From the NCBI GenBank assembly GCA_950295325.1, contig OX485809.1, positions 39,337,081 to 39,401,080 on the forward strand: a stretch of 64,000 nucleotides of DNA. The letters are read 5' to 3'. The notes beneath the pieces are model-generated. The model had not been told where the DNA came from and did not search any database. It was given only the letters and a program-made list of their open reading frames with translations. Below, piece after piece: positions 35,865 to 47,329 of this stretch. The DNA is from Polytrichum commune (taxonomy: Eukaryota; Streptophyta; Polytrichopsida; Polytrichales; Polytrichaceae). Each line of letters starts with the position of its first letter. Positions within the stretch are counted from its first letter, which is position 1. The position numbers were made by a program, and so were the translations under genes.

Positions 35865-36837
35865 TGTCGCAACCATTGCTAAGCCCCTTTGACAATCTTG
35901 CCAATTTTCAATTTTAGCAAAGGTTACGAGCGCTAACCATTTGCATTCCGCCATGCTAATGGTTAGCTCCTCCTACCCCGGACCTTATAGTTCATAGGAG
36001 GGAACCAACCCTCCTACTTTGCTTTTGGGACTCACCCTTTAATCGGTAACCATTCCTTAGATGTGGACTTCCATCCATGGAAGTCCAATCCTATGTTGAT
36101 CATCGCATTGCCGGAGCAACACTACAACAACCCGAACCATACTAGGCAACTATGGCCTCACATTAGGCCAATGCCCATGGAGGCCGTGCCGTTCGGCCTC
36201 GGGTGGGTGAGGCCACACCACCTCACCCATATAAGCCTCTAGGACTTCACGCGGGGCCCCTACCCCACCGTCAACCAACCTCTTGTCTCTCTACCAAGAG
36301 TTGGGGCCAAGTGGACATTTTCCTTTAGCTGCTGGGCCTAGAACCGCCCAGCAGCTTCAGACCATCATAACTTCCTTGTATGATGTCTGATCATAACAAC
36401 CAACCACTCCATCTTCATCTACGTTTCACGTAGATGCCGATGGACTCCTCACTTGCCCCATTCGGGCAAGTATTGAGGAAGTTATGCCTGTTTGAACCTT
36501 GGCAGTCCCGGGAATCACTCCCAGGCACTGCTGTAACAGGGCGCTGTCCCGGGACAGCGCCCCACTCAAATGGCCATAACTCCTAGCTCACACCTCCGAT
36601 TGAGGTGTTCTTGAGCTTTCTAGAATCACCACGCCATGAGCTACGCATAACTCATGGCCTCACCCTCATGCCTCCTAGTCTTTGTGGGTGGGAGGCGTTC
36701 CCAACGCCCGGGGCCCTCACCCACACTAGGATCACTTGGGCCCTCTCACCAATGGCGCCACAAGTCCCGGGTGTCACTCCGGGGTCCCCCTTGTGCCCAT
36801 GGTGTTTCGGGCACTCCTTATGGAGAGGTGCGCGACA
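35865..36837 (-). repeat. LTR of element 4 (3' LTR)
   Basis: 973 bases. It carries family variants (CTAAGCCCCTTTGACAATC, CCCATTCGGGCAAG) shared only with 42026-42998. Confidence 0.93.
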
Positions 36838-37679
36838 CTCACCCCCACCAAACGGAGTCGATGCCCTCATCGACTATACTCTTAGTCGGCACACCAATTC
36901 TCAAGTTGCCATCCTCTATGGTGCGGCATTGTGTTTACCTTAGGGCGCGACCCCCACAATGCATCTTCAAATTTGGCATAGTCCCAAAGGTGTCGTTCCT
37001 AGGTGGTCCGTTAGCGACCTTGGATCTCTCATCCAAGGACCTAACCTATAGTAGACCCACCTACTTTGGGACTCACTTGGGTTGCCCCTCCTTTGGGGCC
37101 TCCCCCGTTAGGCTCCATTAGCCTAACGTGACACATCTAGGCGAGACCTCAACGCTTCCACTAAGTTGTCTCGGTTGCAACTCCGAGATGGCTTTCCATT
37201 GTTAAGCCACGCCTCGATCGCACGGGGGTGATGCCAAGTCCCGCCCGACTCGGTTCCCACTTTGCTCTTTCGAGACATGGGTTCATGACTCCCATGCGCC
37301 AACTCTCGTTAGCTTGCGGGTAGCACTTTTATGAGCACGCGCCATCACCTTGTCCCCGCCCGGACAAGCCCACAACTAAGAAGTTTCTTGGTTTTATCCA
37401 AGGCCCCTCCTAGCCATGGCCCCCAATTACTCGGCTTACCCAACCTAGTTTGGCATGTCTATTCCCCCTCTTCCATTAACCAAACACAAGTACAAGACTA
37501 GGACCTCATCTCATACTTTTCTCTTTGCACCACTAAAGTTTGGACTTTATTCCCTCAAGCCAAAGAACAAGTTCATGTTGTGGAGTAATTAACCTCGAAG
37601 CTAAGTGTGCTACTAGCGTCTCTCCCCCACTAAAGGAGATTGATGTCCTCATCAATGCCTAGGCTTCATTTCATTGGAG

Positions 37680-39100
37680 TGTCTAGCCTTAGTTTCTTCA
37701 AAGTGCTTTACCAATTCCTTGCCGTTCATCATGTCTCTTGCCGCTACCCAAACGGCTTCTTTCTCATGGTATCCTCACCATTTCACCAACTACTCCTTTG
37801 TACATTTTCTTTCCTTTTCACTTGGGCTTCCTACACTTGAGGATGCCCTCCTACCTCATGTTGCAAATGACGTCCACAAGGTCGGGACGTGGCCTAATCA
37901 CTTGCTTGTGTTCGGGACACAAGGTGTCGTCCTAAAATGACTTTCGTAATGAGACATGAAATGTCGGATGCACTTTGATCTCCGGCAGTAATTCCAATCT
38001 ATACATGTCCTTGAACACTTGTTCCATAATGGAAAACAAAGCTCCAATTTTGGACATGAACTTTGGAGTGAGGCCTTTTGGGGAAATGAAGTTGTTCACA
38101 TTCAACAACACCTTTTGGCCCACCTCATTCTCCACTTTGCGTCTTCCGGCATTGACTTGCACCTCGTAGCACCTTCGGGCTTTCTCCACCAACAACTTGG
38201 TCATCTCCAAGTCTTGTTTACCATCCTTGGCCAAATCCTCACCATCTTGGTTGAACTCTAGTGTTGAATGTGCTCCCTCGAGAGCTAGGTTAATAGGTTG
38301 GAGCGCATCCACTCCATAAGCCACCACGAAAGACCACCCCTTGGTAGCCAAGTGCGTGGCTACATTGCAATTACACTCCGCTCGACCCACATAGTCCGCC
38401 AAATCTCCTTGGTCCGCCCCCACCAAGTTCCTCAAGTATTGCTTCAAGACTCCATTCACATCCTCCGCTTTCTCATCCACTTGGGAATGCAAGGTCGTGC
38501 TAAACCTTAGTTTCATTCCGACCTCCTTAGAGAAATGCATTGAAAATGCACTTGTGAACTTTGGATCTTGATCCCACACAATCACTCTTGGCAACCCGTG
38601 GTGCCTCAACCATCCTTTGAGAAAAGGCTATGCGGTCTCCAACGCGGTGGCGGCTCCCACAATCGGCACCATGTGTGCCAACTTGGCAAACCGCTCTACC
38701 ATCAACAAGATGGCATCATACCCATGTGACTCCGGCAAACTTGTGATCAAGTCCATGCACATACTATGCCATGGCGCTGACGGGATAGGCAACGGTTGCA
38801 AGAAACCGCCTTGCTTTTGGTAAGAGGCTCGGTTCATTTGAACCTTGATTCAAGCCTTCACAAAGTGGGCTATATCTTCCTTTACGCACCGCCAATGGTA
38901 CCTCCATGACACCATTCTATGGCGGTTTTTTTTTTTTTTCTCCTCTATGGCCGGCAATAGGGCTATCACATTTTTCCTTCAAAACCGATAGCTTCAACTT
39001 GCCTTGTGGCACAAATACCCGACTTTGTTTGCACTTGAACAATCCGTCCACCAACTTAACCTCTTTGAGCACCTTGCTCTTGCGAAGCTCACCTAAAAGC
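37680..39100 (-). pseudogene. Integrase and chromodomain remnant of element 4
   Basis: The longest open integrase frame of the four (38609-37932, 225 codons) runs from 'RVIVWDQDPKFTSAFSMHF' through 'KVHPTFHVSLRKSF'. It shows that the C-terminal part stays open where element 2 has stops. The upstream 'MNRASYQKQGGFLQPLPIP' block is at 38837-38628 and the chromodomain end near 37690-37770. Stops separate the blocks. Confidence 0.8.
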
Positions 39101-39519
39101 TTTTGTGCTTTGGGGTAATTAATTTACCCCTCCCGTATCTTGCATCACAAGTTTCCTCCGCTAGCACACATTAGCCACAAGGTTTGGATGGTTCTCATTG
39201 CTTGGAACTCTTCCGGCCTACTTAGCGCATCCGGCACCACATTTCCACGGTTCGGTTTGTGGATTAAATCCACCTTCATAAGCGCCAAACTATCATGTCA
39301 CCGCAATGACTTGGCGCTCACTTACGCTTGAATGTCAAAATACTTTTAGGACATATTGTCCATGTAGACCTTTGCTATGTGCAACCCCAAATAGTGTCGC
39401 CACATCTTCAAGCAATGCACTACGGCAAAGAAATTCTTTGTCATGAGTTGGTTGTCTTCTTTGACAACCATCGAGCTTCATGCTCCCATATGCAATGGCC
39501 ATCCAATTACACATAATCC

Positions 39520-40375
39520 ACCATTGGCAAAGTCGCTCACCCCCGTATGCACCTCAAAAGGTTTGTCAAGCTCCGCGAACTTGAGCACGGGCGTCTAAAA
39601 ACACTTGCTCTCAAGCTCCCCAAAGACTTGGTGGCAAGGCTCATCCCACTCTTGGGATAGTCATTTCTTCCACAAGTCGGATAAGGTTGGATAACCATCA
39701 AGCTTAACGCTCTCATATGCAATGGCCATCCATCCTACGTTAACCATCCGCCAATGGCAAAGTCACTCGCCTCCCCCGTATGCACCTCAAAAGGTTTGTC
39801 AAGCTCCGCGAACTTGAACACGGGTGGCAAAGACAATTTTGTATTAAGCTCCCCAAAGACTTTGGGGCAAGGCTCATCCCACTCTTGAGATAGCTATTTC
39901 TTTCATAGGTCGCACAAGGTTTGACAACCTTTAAGCTTAATACTCCCATATGCAATGGGCATCCATCTTGGATCAACATCCGCCAATGGTAAAGTCACTC
40001 GCCCCCGTATGCACCTCAAAAGGTTTGACAAATTTCGCAAACTTGAGTACGGGCGGCGAAGAGAACTTGGTCTTAAGCTCTCCAAAGACTTGGAGACACG
40101 GCTCAACCCACTCTTGGGATAGCCATTTCTTTCACAAGTCGCATAAGGTTCGGCAACCATGGAGCTTAATGCTCCCATAAGCAATGGTCATCCATCGTGG
40201 ATCAACATCCGCCAATGGTAAAGTCACTCGCCCCCGTATGCACCTCAAAAGGTTTGTCAAAGTTCGCGAACTTAAGCACGGGTGGCGAAAAGAACTTGTT
40301 TTTGAGCTCCCCAAAGGCTTGGTGACAAGGCTCATCCCACTCTTGGGATAGCCATTTTCCTCAATAAGTTGAATA
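39520..40375 (-). repeat. Tandemly amplified pol segment in element 4, four copies
   Basis: Four ~229-base copies, with markers near 39555, 39790, 40017 and 40247, against three in elements 1, 2 and 3. Copy number therefore varies inside one family. Confidence 0.8.
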
Positions 40376-40459
40376 AGGTCCTAACAATCTTAGAAAACTC
40401 TCGAATGAAGTGGTGGTAGTAGTTGGCTAGGCCAACAAATGACCTAAGCCATTTTTGAA

Positions 40460-41990
40460 TGAAGGGCCAATTATCCTTTTGGATTGCCTTGACATTCTTC
40501 ATGTTCGTCCACCAACTTCCTTTGTCACCACATACCTTAAGAACTCAATCTCTCGTTGAGCAAAGTTATTTTCCACTCCTTGGCGGTAACTTTTTAGGCA
40601 ACACATTGGTGAATACATCCTTGTATCTCACCAACATCACACCAATGTTGTTTGGAGGAGGCCCATCTTTCCTAGCCTCCCCATACGTTCCTTGGAGTTG
40701 CTCCAATTGAACCACGACCATTATGCTTTCTATTTTTCATTTGGTCCATTAAGACCAAATTCAACTTAGATCCTCCTACCATAGGAGTCCTTGTCAATTT
40801 GAACTTCAATTCTTTGCCATTATGACACATCATAATGCACCGCAAGCACACCGGCTTGCACCTCACATCTATCATGTGAGTTTCAAAGAAGGCGGCCTTC
40901 ACAATGACATGCATTTCATCTATTTCACTTGGTGTGAAATTTTGACAAAAATCCAATGTCCCACATTGAAAGGTTACATGCATCGCGGCCTCCTTTGTCT
41001 CATGCGGTTTGCCCTTTCCAAACCGCACCTTGGTGGGCTTGCCCGCTCTACCAATCGGCAAGCCCCAACTCCCTTATGAGTTTTGGGCTCAAGAAGGCAT
41101 GGCTTGCCTCTTTGTCAACCCATTAGACGTTTGTCCCATTCATTTGAGCCTCAAGATATAAAATAGTTGGCCTTGGCTTAAGGCTACTAGCCTTGGCCAC
41201 AAAGCCATCGTCTAACATTTGGTCCTCGGCAACACCATGAGTTTGGCTTGGTCCGCAAGGCCAACTTTTAACACTCCGTCCGTGGCACAAATATGATCTA
41301 GCTTGGTACCACCAAACCACCTTCTCACATTTCGTCCACGGCACGAGCTAGCATGATTTGCCTTGGTATAATGGGCCAAACTACTTGCGCTCATTTCCTT
41401 GGGGCCTCTTTCGGCTAAACCCACTTTGTGGTGATGTGCCGTCCAACTTCTTCTTAGGAACATCGGCTTCAATGCTCTTCAAATCTTTATGATTCGCACT
41501 ACGTCCTCAAGATGCTTTGGGGTCTTGAACATGGTTTTCACCACCCGCTTTTGAAACCCACCTAGAACGATGCATTTCTTAGAAAGCTCGTCCATCCTAG
41601 ATGTACCATTCATTTGGGTGTGAAATTCGCACATATACGCCTTAAGAGACCCCGCGTGCCTCATGTGCCCCAAGTTCATTTCAACATCACCACCTTCTAA
41701 GCATTTCGAATTGGAATTTCAATCCAACATTAATGCCCTCCAAGGTTTTGGGTGCTTCGGTATTCTAGCCCCTGAATACTTTTCGAGGTTTGCGAGAGCC
41801 TTTTCAAAGCACTCCTCCATTTTCCTCACCGAATCCACCCTCATGCCCACCATTGTCATTAGAACCAATGGTATGGTCAAATTCCATTTACACATGATCT
41901 TTGTTCCAATTTGAGCCTCACAACCTTTTGGAAACCCCGGGCTCACCATCATAACCCGCATTTTTGATAGCCATGTCTACCTCAAAGTGC
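40460..41990 (-). pseudogene. Gag/protease remnant of element 4
   Basis: Gag-like frames at 41961-41479, fewer Cys-rich repeats than in the other copies (41472-41123), and protease-like segments at 41061-40672. The RT entry 'LPPRSGK' joins directly to the post-core 'DKGSWWTNMKNVKAIQKD' as in elements 1-3. Confidence 0.65.
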
Positions 41991-42011
41991 TAGCTCAAAT
42001 ATTGGAACCCT

Positions 42012-42023
42012 GCTCTGATACCA
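42012..42023 (-). other. Primer-binding site of element 4
   Basis: TGGTATCAGAGC on the minus strand, two bases from the LTR, complementary to initiator tRNA-Met. Confidence 0.9.
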
Positions 42024-42025
42024 AG

Positions 42026-42998
42026 TGTCGCAACCCTTGCTAAGCCCCTTTGACAATCTTGCCAATTTTCAATTTTAGCAAAGGTTACGAGCGCTAACCA
42101 TTTGCATTCCGCCATGCTAATGGTTAGCTCCTCCTACCCCGGACCTTATAGTTCATAGGAGGGAACCAACCCTCCTACTTTGCTTTTGGGACTCACCCTT
42201 TAATCGGTAACCATTCCTTAGATGTGGACTTCCATCCATGGAAGTCCAATCCTATGTTGATCATCGCATTGCCGGAGCAACACTACAACAACCCGAACCA
42301 TACTAGGCAACTATGGCCTCACATTAGGCCAATGCCAATGGAGGCCGTGCCGTTCGGCCTCGGGTGGGTGAGGCCACACCACCTCACCCATATAAGCCTC
42401 TAGGACTTCACGCGGGGCCCCTACCCCACCGTCAACCAACCTCTTGTCTCTCTACCAAGAGTTGGGGCCAAGTGGACATTTTCCTTTAGCTGCTGGGCCT
42501 AGAACCGCCCAGCAGCTTCAGACCATCATAACTTCCTTGTATGATGTCTGATCATAACAACCAACCACTCCATCTTCATCTACGTTTCACGTAGATGCCG
42601 ATGGACTCCTCACTTGCCCCATTCGGGCAAGTATTGAGGAAGTTATGCCTGTTTGAACCTTGGCAGTCCCGGGAATCACTCCCAGGCACTGCTGTAACAG
42701 GGCGCTGTCCCGGGACAGCGCCCCACTCAAATGGCCATAACTCCTAGCTCACACCTCCGATTGAGGTGTTCTTGAGCTTTCTAGAATCACCACGCCATGA
42801 GCTACGCATAACTCATGGCCTCACCCTCATGCCTCCTAGTCTTTGTGGGTGGGAGGCGTTCCCAACGCCCGGGGCCCTCACCCACACTAGGATCACTTGG
42901 GCCCTCTCACCAATGGCGCCACAAGTCCCGGGTGTCACTCCGGGGTCCCCCTTGTGCCCATGGTGTTTCGGGCACTCCTTATGGAGAGGTGCGCGACA
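42026..42998 (-). repeat. LTR of element 4 (5' LTR)
   Basis: 973 bases. It is followed by CCCGT and then by the rest of the element 3 integrase (CCCGTGGTGCCTCAACC). Confidence 0.93.
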
Positions 42999-43003
42999 CC
43001 CGT

Positions 43004-43520
43004 GGTGCCTCAACCATCCTTTGAGAAAAGGCTATGCGGTCTCCAACGCGGTGGCGGTTCCCACAATCGGCACCATGTGTGCCAACTTGGCAAACCGCTC
43101 TACCATCAACAAGATGGCATCATACCCATGTGATTCCGGCAAACTTGTGATCAAGTCCATGCACATACTATGCCATGGCGCCAACGGAATAGGCACGGTT
43201 GCAAGAAACCGCCTTGCTTTTAGTAAGAGGCTCGGTTCACTTGGCACTTTATTCATGCCTTCACAAAGTGGGTTATATCCTCCGTTATGCACCGCCAATG
43301 GTATCTCTTTGACACCATTCTATGGTGGTTTTATTTTTCTCCTCTATGGCCGGCAATAGGACTATCACATTCCTCCTTCAAAACCGATAGCCTCAACTTG
43401 CCTTGTGGCACATACACCCAACTTTGCTTGCACTTGAACAATCCGTCCACCAACTTAACCTCTTTGAGCACCTTGCTCTTGCGAAGCTCACCTAAAAGTT
43501 TTTGTGCCTCGGGGTAGTTA
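43004..43520 (-). pseudogene. Integrase (5' half) remnant of element 3
   Basis: It carries 'PLAPWHSMCMDLITSLPES' (first integrase Asp) and, further upstream at 43480-43290, the H2C2-type region. Rejoining it with 35864 recreates the block seen whole in element 2. Confidence 0.75.
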
Positions 43521-43919
43521 ATTTACCCCTCCCGTATCTTGCATCACAAGTTTCCTTCGCCGGCACACATTAGCCACAAGGTTTGGATGGTTCTCATTGC
43601 TTGGAACTCATCCGATCTACTTAGCGCATCCGGCACCACATTTCCATGGTCCGGTTTGTGGACCAAATCCACCTTCATAAGTGCCAAACTAGCATGCCAC
43701 CGCAATGATTTGGCGCTCACTTGTGCTTGTATACGTTAAAATATTTTTAGGACACATTGTCCATGTAGACCTTTGCTTTGTGCGACCCCAAATAATGTCG
43801 CCACATCTTCAAGCAATGCACTACGGCAAAGAAGTTCTTTGTCATCAGTTGGTTGTCTTCTTTGACAACCATCGAGCCTCAAGCCCCCATATGCAAAGGC
43901 CATCCATCTTACATTAACA

Positions 43920-44580
43920 ATCCATCATTGGCAAAGTTACTCGCCCCCGTATGCACCTCAAAAGGTTTGTCAAACTCCATGAACTTGAGCACGGGCGGTG
44001 AAGAGAACTTGCTCTTAAACTCCCCAAAGACTTGGTGACAAGGCTAGTCCCACTCTTGGGATAGCCATTTCTTTCACAAGTCGGACAAGGTCTTACAACC
44101 ATCGAGCTTCATGCTCCCATATGCAATGGCCATCTTTTTGTTTTACATCCACATCCGCCAAATAAAGTCTCTCGCCCCCGTATGCACCTCAAAAGGTATG
44201 TCAAACTCCGCGAACTTGAGCACGGGCGGCGAAGAGAACTTCGTCTTAAGCTCCTCAATGGCTTGGTGGCACGGCTCATCCCACTCTTGGGATAGCCATT
44301 TCTTGCACAAGCCGGACAAGGTTCGACAACCATGGAGCTTAATGCTCTCATAAGCAATGGTCATCCATCTTGGATCAACATCCGCCAATGATAAAGTCCT
44401 TCGTCTCCATGTGCACCTCAAAATGCTTATGAAAACCCGGAAATTTAACCACATCTTGTGAAGGGAACTTGCTCTTGAGCTTCCCAAGGGCTTGGTGACA
44501 AGGCTCGTCCCACTCTTGGAATAGCCATTTCCTCAATAAGTCGAGTAAGGCCCTAGCAACCTTAAAACAAATCTAGAATG
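43920..44580 (-). repeat. Tandemly amplified pol segment in element 3
   Basis: Three ~229-base copies, with markers near 43960, 44190 and 44419. Frames read 'KKWLSQEWDEPCHQAIEEL' and 'VLKFAEFDIPFEVHTGA'. Confidence 0.8.
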
Positions 44581-44664
44581 AAGTGGTGGTAGTAGTTGGC
44601 TAGGCCAACCAATGACCTAAGCTTTTTTTTTTGAATCAAGGACCAATTCTCCTCTTGGATTGCC

Positions 44665-46335
44665 TTGAAATTCTTCATGTTTGTCCACCAACTTCCTTTG
44701 TCACCACATGCCTCAAGAACTCAATTTCTTCTTGAGCAAAGTTGCAATTCACTTCTTGGCAGTAACATTTTGAGCAACACATTGGTGAATACATCCTTGT
44801 ATCTCACCAACATCCCACGAGTATGGTTTGGGGGAGGCCCATCTTTCCTAGCCTCCCCATGAGTTCCTTGGAGTTGCTTCAATTGAACCACGACCATTAT
44901 GTTTACCATATTTCATTTGGTCCATTAAGACCAAATTCAACTTGGGTCCTCCTACCATAGGAGTCCTTGTCAATTTGAACCTCAATTCTTTGCCATTATG
45001 ACACATCATAATGCACGGCAAGCACACCGGCTTGCACCTCACATCTATCATGTGAGTTTCAAAGAAGGCGGCCTTCACAATGACATGCATTTCATCTATT
45101 TCACATGGTGTGAAATTTTGACAAAAATCCAATGTCCCACATTGAAAGGTTACATGCATCGCGGCCTCCTTTGTCTCATGCGGTTCGCCCTTTCCAAACC
45201 GCACCTTGGTGGGCTTGTTTTCTCTATCAATCGGCAAGCCCCAACTCCCTTGTGAATTTTGGGGTCATGAAAGAATGCCTTAACTCTTTGTCAACCCATG
45301 AGACAAGCCTCCCATTCATTTGAGCCTCAAGGTACAAAATACTTGGCCTCGGCTTAAGGCTACTAGCCTTGGCCACAAAGCCATCGTCCAACATTTGGTC
45401 CTTGGCAACTTGTCTTGGCTTGGTCCGCAAAGCCAACTTTAAACATTTCGTCCGCGGGACAAATTGGTTTGGTGCCACAAAACCAATTTCTAATAATTTG
45501 TCCGCAAAACAAACATGTTTTGCCTTGGTAGCACAAAACCACCTTCCCACACTCCGTCCGCGGCACGAACATGAATTGCCTTGGTAGGACAAACCCACCT
45601 CCCAACATTCCGTCCGCGGCACAAGTATGATTTGCTTTGGAAGCATAAAGCCACCTTTCAACATTCCGTCCGCGGCACCAACATGTTTTGCCTAAGTAAA
45701 ATGGACCAAACAATTTGCACTCATTTCTTTGGGACCTACTTTGGCTAAAGCCACTTGTGGTGATGCGCCGCCGAACTTCTCTTTGGGACCATTGGCTTCA
45801 ATGCTCTTGCAAACTTGATGGTCCCCACCGTGTCCTCAAGAAGCCTTGGGGACTTAAACAAGGCATCCCCCACCCGCTTTCAAAACCCCACCTAAAAGGA
45901 TGCATTTCTTAGAAAGCTCGTCCGTTTTAGGTGTATCCTTCATTTGTGCGTTTGAATAGCGCACATAGGCCTTAAGAGGCCATGGGTGCCTCATTAGCAC
46001 CAAGTTCATTTCAACATCCGAACCTTCGAAGCATCTCGAATTGAATTTCAATCCAACATTAATACCCTCCAAGGTTTTGGGTGCATTCGGTATTCTAGGC
46101 CCCAAATACTATTTGAGGTTTGCGGGAGCCCTTTCAAAGGACACCTCCATTTTCCTCACCGAATCCACCCTCATGCCCACCATTACCATTAAAATCAATG
46201 GTATGGTCAAACTCCATTTGCACATGATCCTTGTTCCAATTTGAGCCTCACAACCTTTTGGAAACCCCGGGCTCACCATCACAACCTGTATTTTTGATAG
46301 CCATGTTTCCCTCAAAGTGTGAGCTCATAATTTGG
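44665..46335 (-). pseudogene. Gag/protease remnant of element 3
   Basis: Gag-like frames at 46315-45854, Cys-rich ~60-base repeats at about 45400-45713, protease-like segment at 45237-44848. The RT core is again absent between 'LLPRSELQLCS' and 'DKGSWWTNMKNFKAIQEE'. Confidence 0.65.
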
Positions 46336-46341
46336 AACCCT

Positions 46342-46353
46342 GCTCTGATACCA
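46342..46353 (-). other. Primer-binding site of element 3
   Basis: TGGTATCAGAGC on the minus strand. The two spacer bases to the LTR are CG here, AG in the other elements. Confidence 0.9.
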
Positions 46354-46355
46354 CG

Positions 46356-47329
46356 TGTCGCAACCCTTGCTAGCCCCCCTTGACAATCTTTCCAATTTTC
46401 AATTCTAGCAAAGGTTACGAGCGCTAACCATTCGCATTCCGCCATGCTAATGATTAGCTCCTCCTACCCCGGACCTTATAGTTCATAGGAGGGAACCAAC
46501 CCTCCTACTTTGCTTTCGGGACTCACCCCTTAATCGGTAACCCATTCCTAGATGTGGACTTCCATCCATAGAAGTCCAATCCCATGTTGATCATCGCATT
46601 GCCGGAGCAACACTACAACAACCCGAACCATACTAGGCAACTATGGCCTCACAATGGGCCAATGCCCATGGAGGCCTTGCCGTTCGGCCTCGGGTGGGTG
46701 AGGCCACACCACCTCACCCATATAAGCCTCTAGGACTTCACGCGGGGCCCCTACCCCACCGTCAACCAACCTCTTGTCTCTCTACCAAGAGTTGGGGCCA
46801 AGTGGACATTTTCCTTTAGCTGCTGGGCCTAGAACCCCCCCAGCAGCTTCAGACCATCATAACTTCCTTGTATGATGTCTGATCATAACAACCAACCACT
46901 CCATCTTCATCTACGCTTCACGTAGATGCCGATGGGCTCCTCACTTGCTCCATTTGAGCAAGTCTTGAGGAAGTTATGCCTGTTTGAACCTTGGCAGTCC
47001 CGGGAATCACTCCCAGGCACTGCTGTACCAGGGCGCTGTCCCGGGACAGCGCCCCACTCAAATGGCCATAACTCCTAGCTCACACCTCCGATTGAGGTGT
47101 TCTTGAGCATTCTAGAATCACCACGCCATGAGCTACGCATAGCTCATGGCCTTACCCTTGTGCCTCCTAGTCTTCGTGGGTGGGAGGCGTTCCCAACGCC
47201 CGGGGCCCTCACCCACACTAGGATCACTTGGGCCCTCTCACCAACGGCGCCACAAGTCCCGGGTGTCACTCCGGGGCCCCCCTTGTGCCCATGGTGTTTC
47301 GGGCACTCCTCATGGAGAGGTGCGCGACA
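46356..47329 (-). repeat. LTR of element 3 (5' LTR)
   Basis: 974 bases, partner of 33130-34103. The right edge is followed by AAGAA and gene A coding sequence. Confidence 0.93.

Larger units (their letters stand above)
35865..42998 (-). mobile_element. LTR retrotransposon 4, nested in the integrase of element 3
   Basis: A 7134-base element. LTRs are 35865-36837 and 42026-42998 (973 bases). The target duplication is CCCGT at 35860-35864 and 42999-43003. I noticed two differences between the LTRs (AACCATTGC against AACCCTTGC, and CCCATGG against CCAATGG), so it too is young. The primer site is at 42012-42023 and the polypurine tract begins at 36838 on the complementary strand. Confidence 0.95.
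33130..47329 (-). mobile_element. LTR retrotransposon 3, inserted in gene A, host of element 4
   Basis: LTRs are 33130-34103 and 46356-47329 (974 bases, apparently identical, with AATCTTTCC near the start). The target duplication is AAGAA at 33125-33129 and 47330-47334, inside an exon of gene A. The primer site is at 46342-46353. Element 4 interrupts its integrase at 35865-42998. The element's own length is about 7.1 kb. Near-identical LTRs mean gene A was broken recently. Confidence 0.94.
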
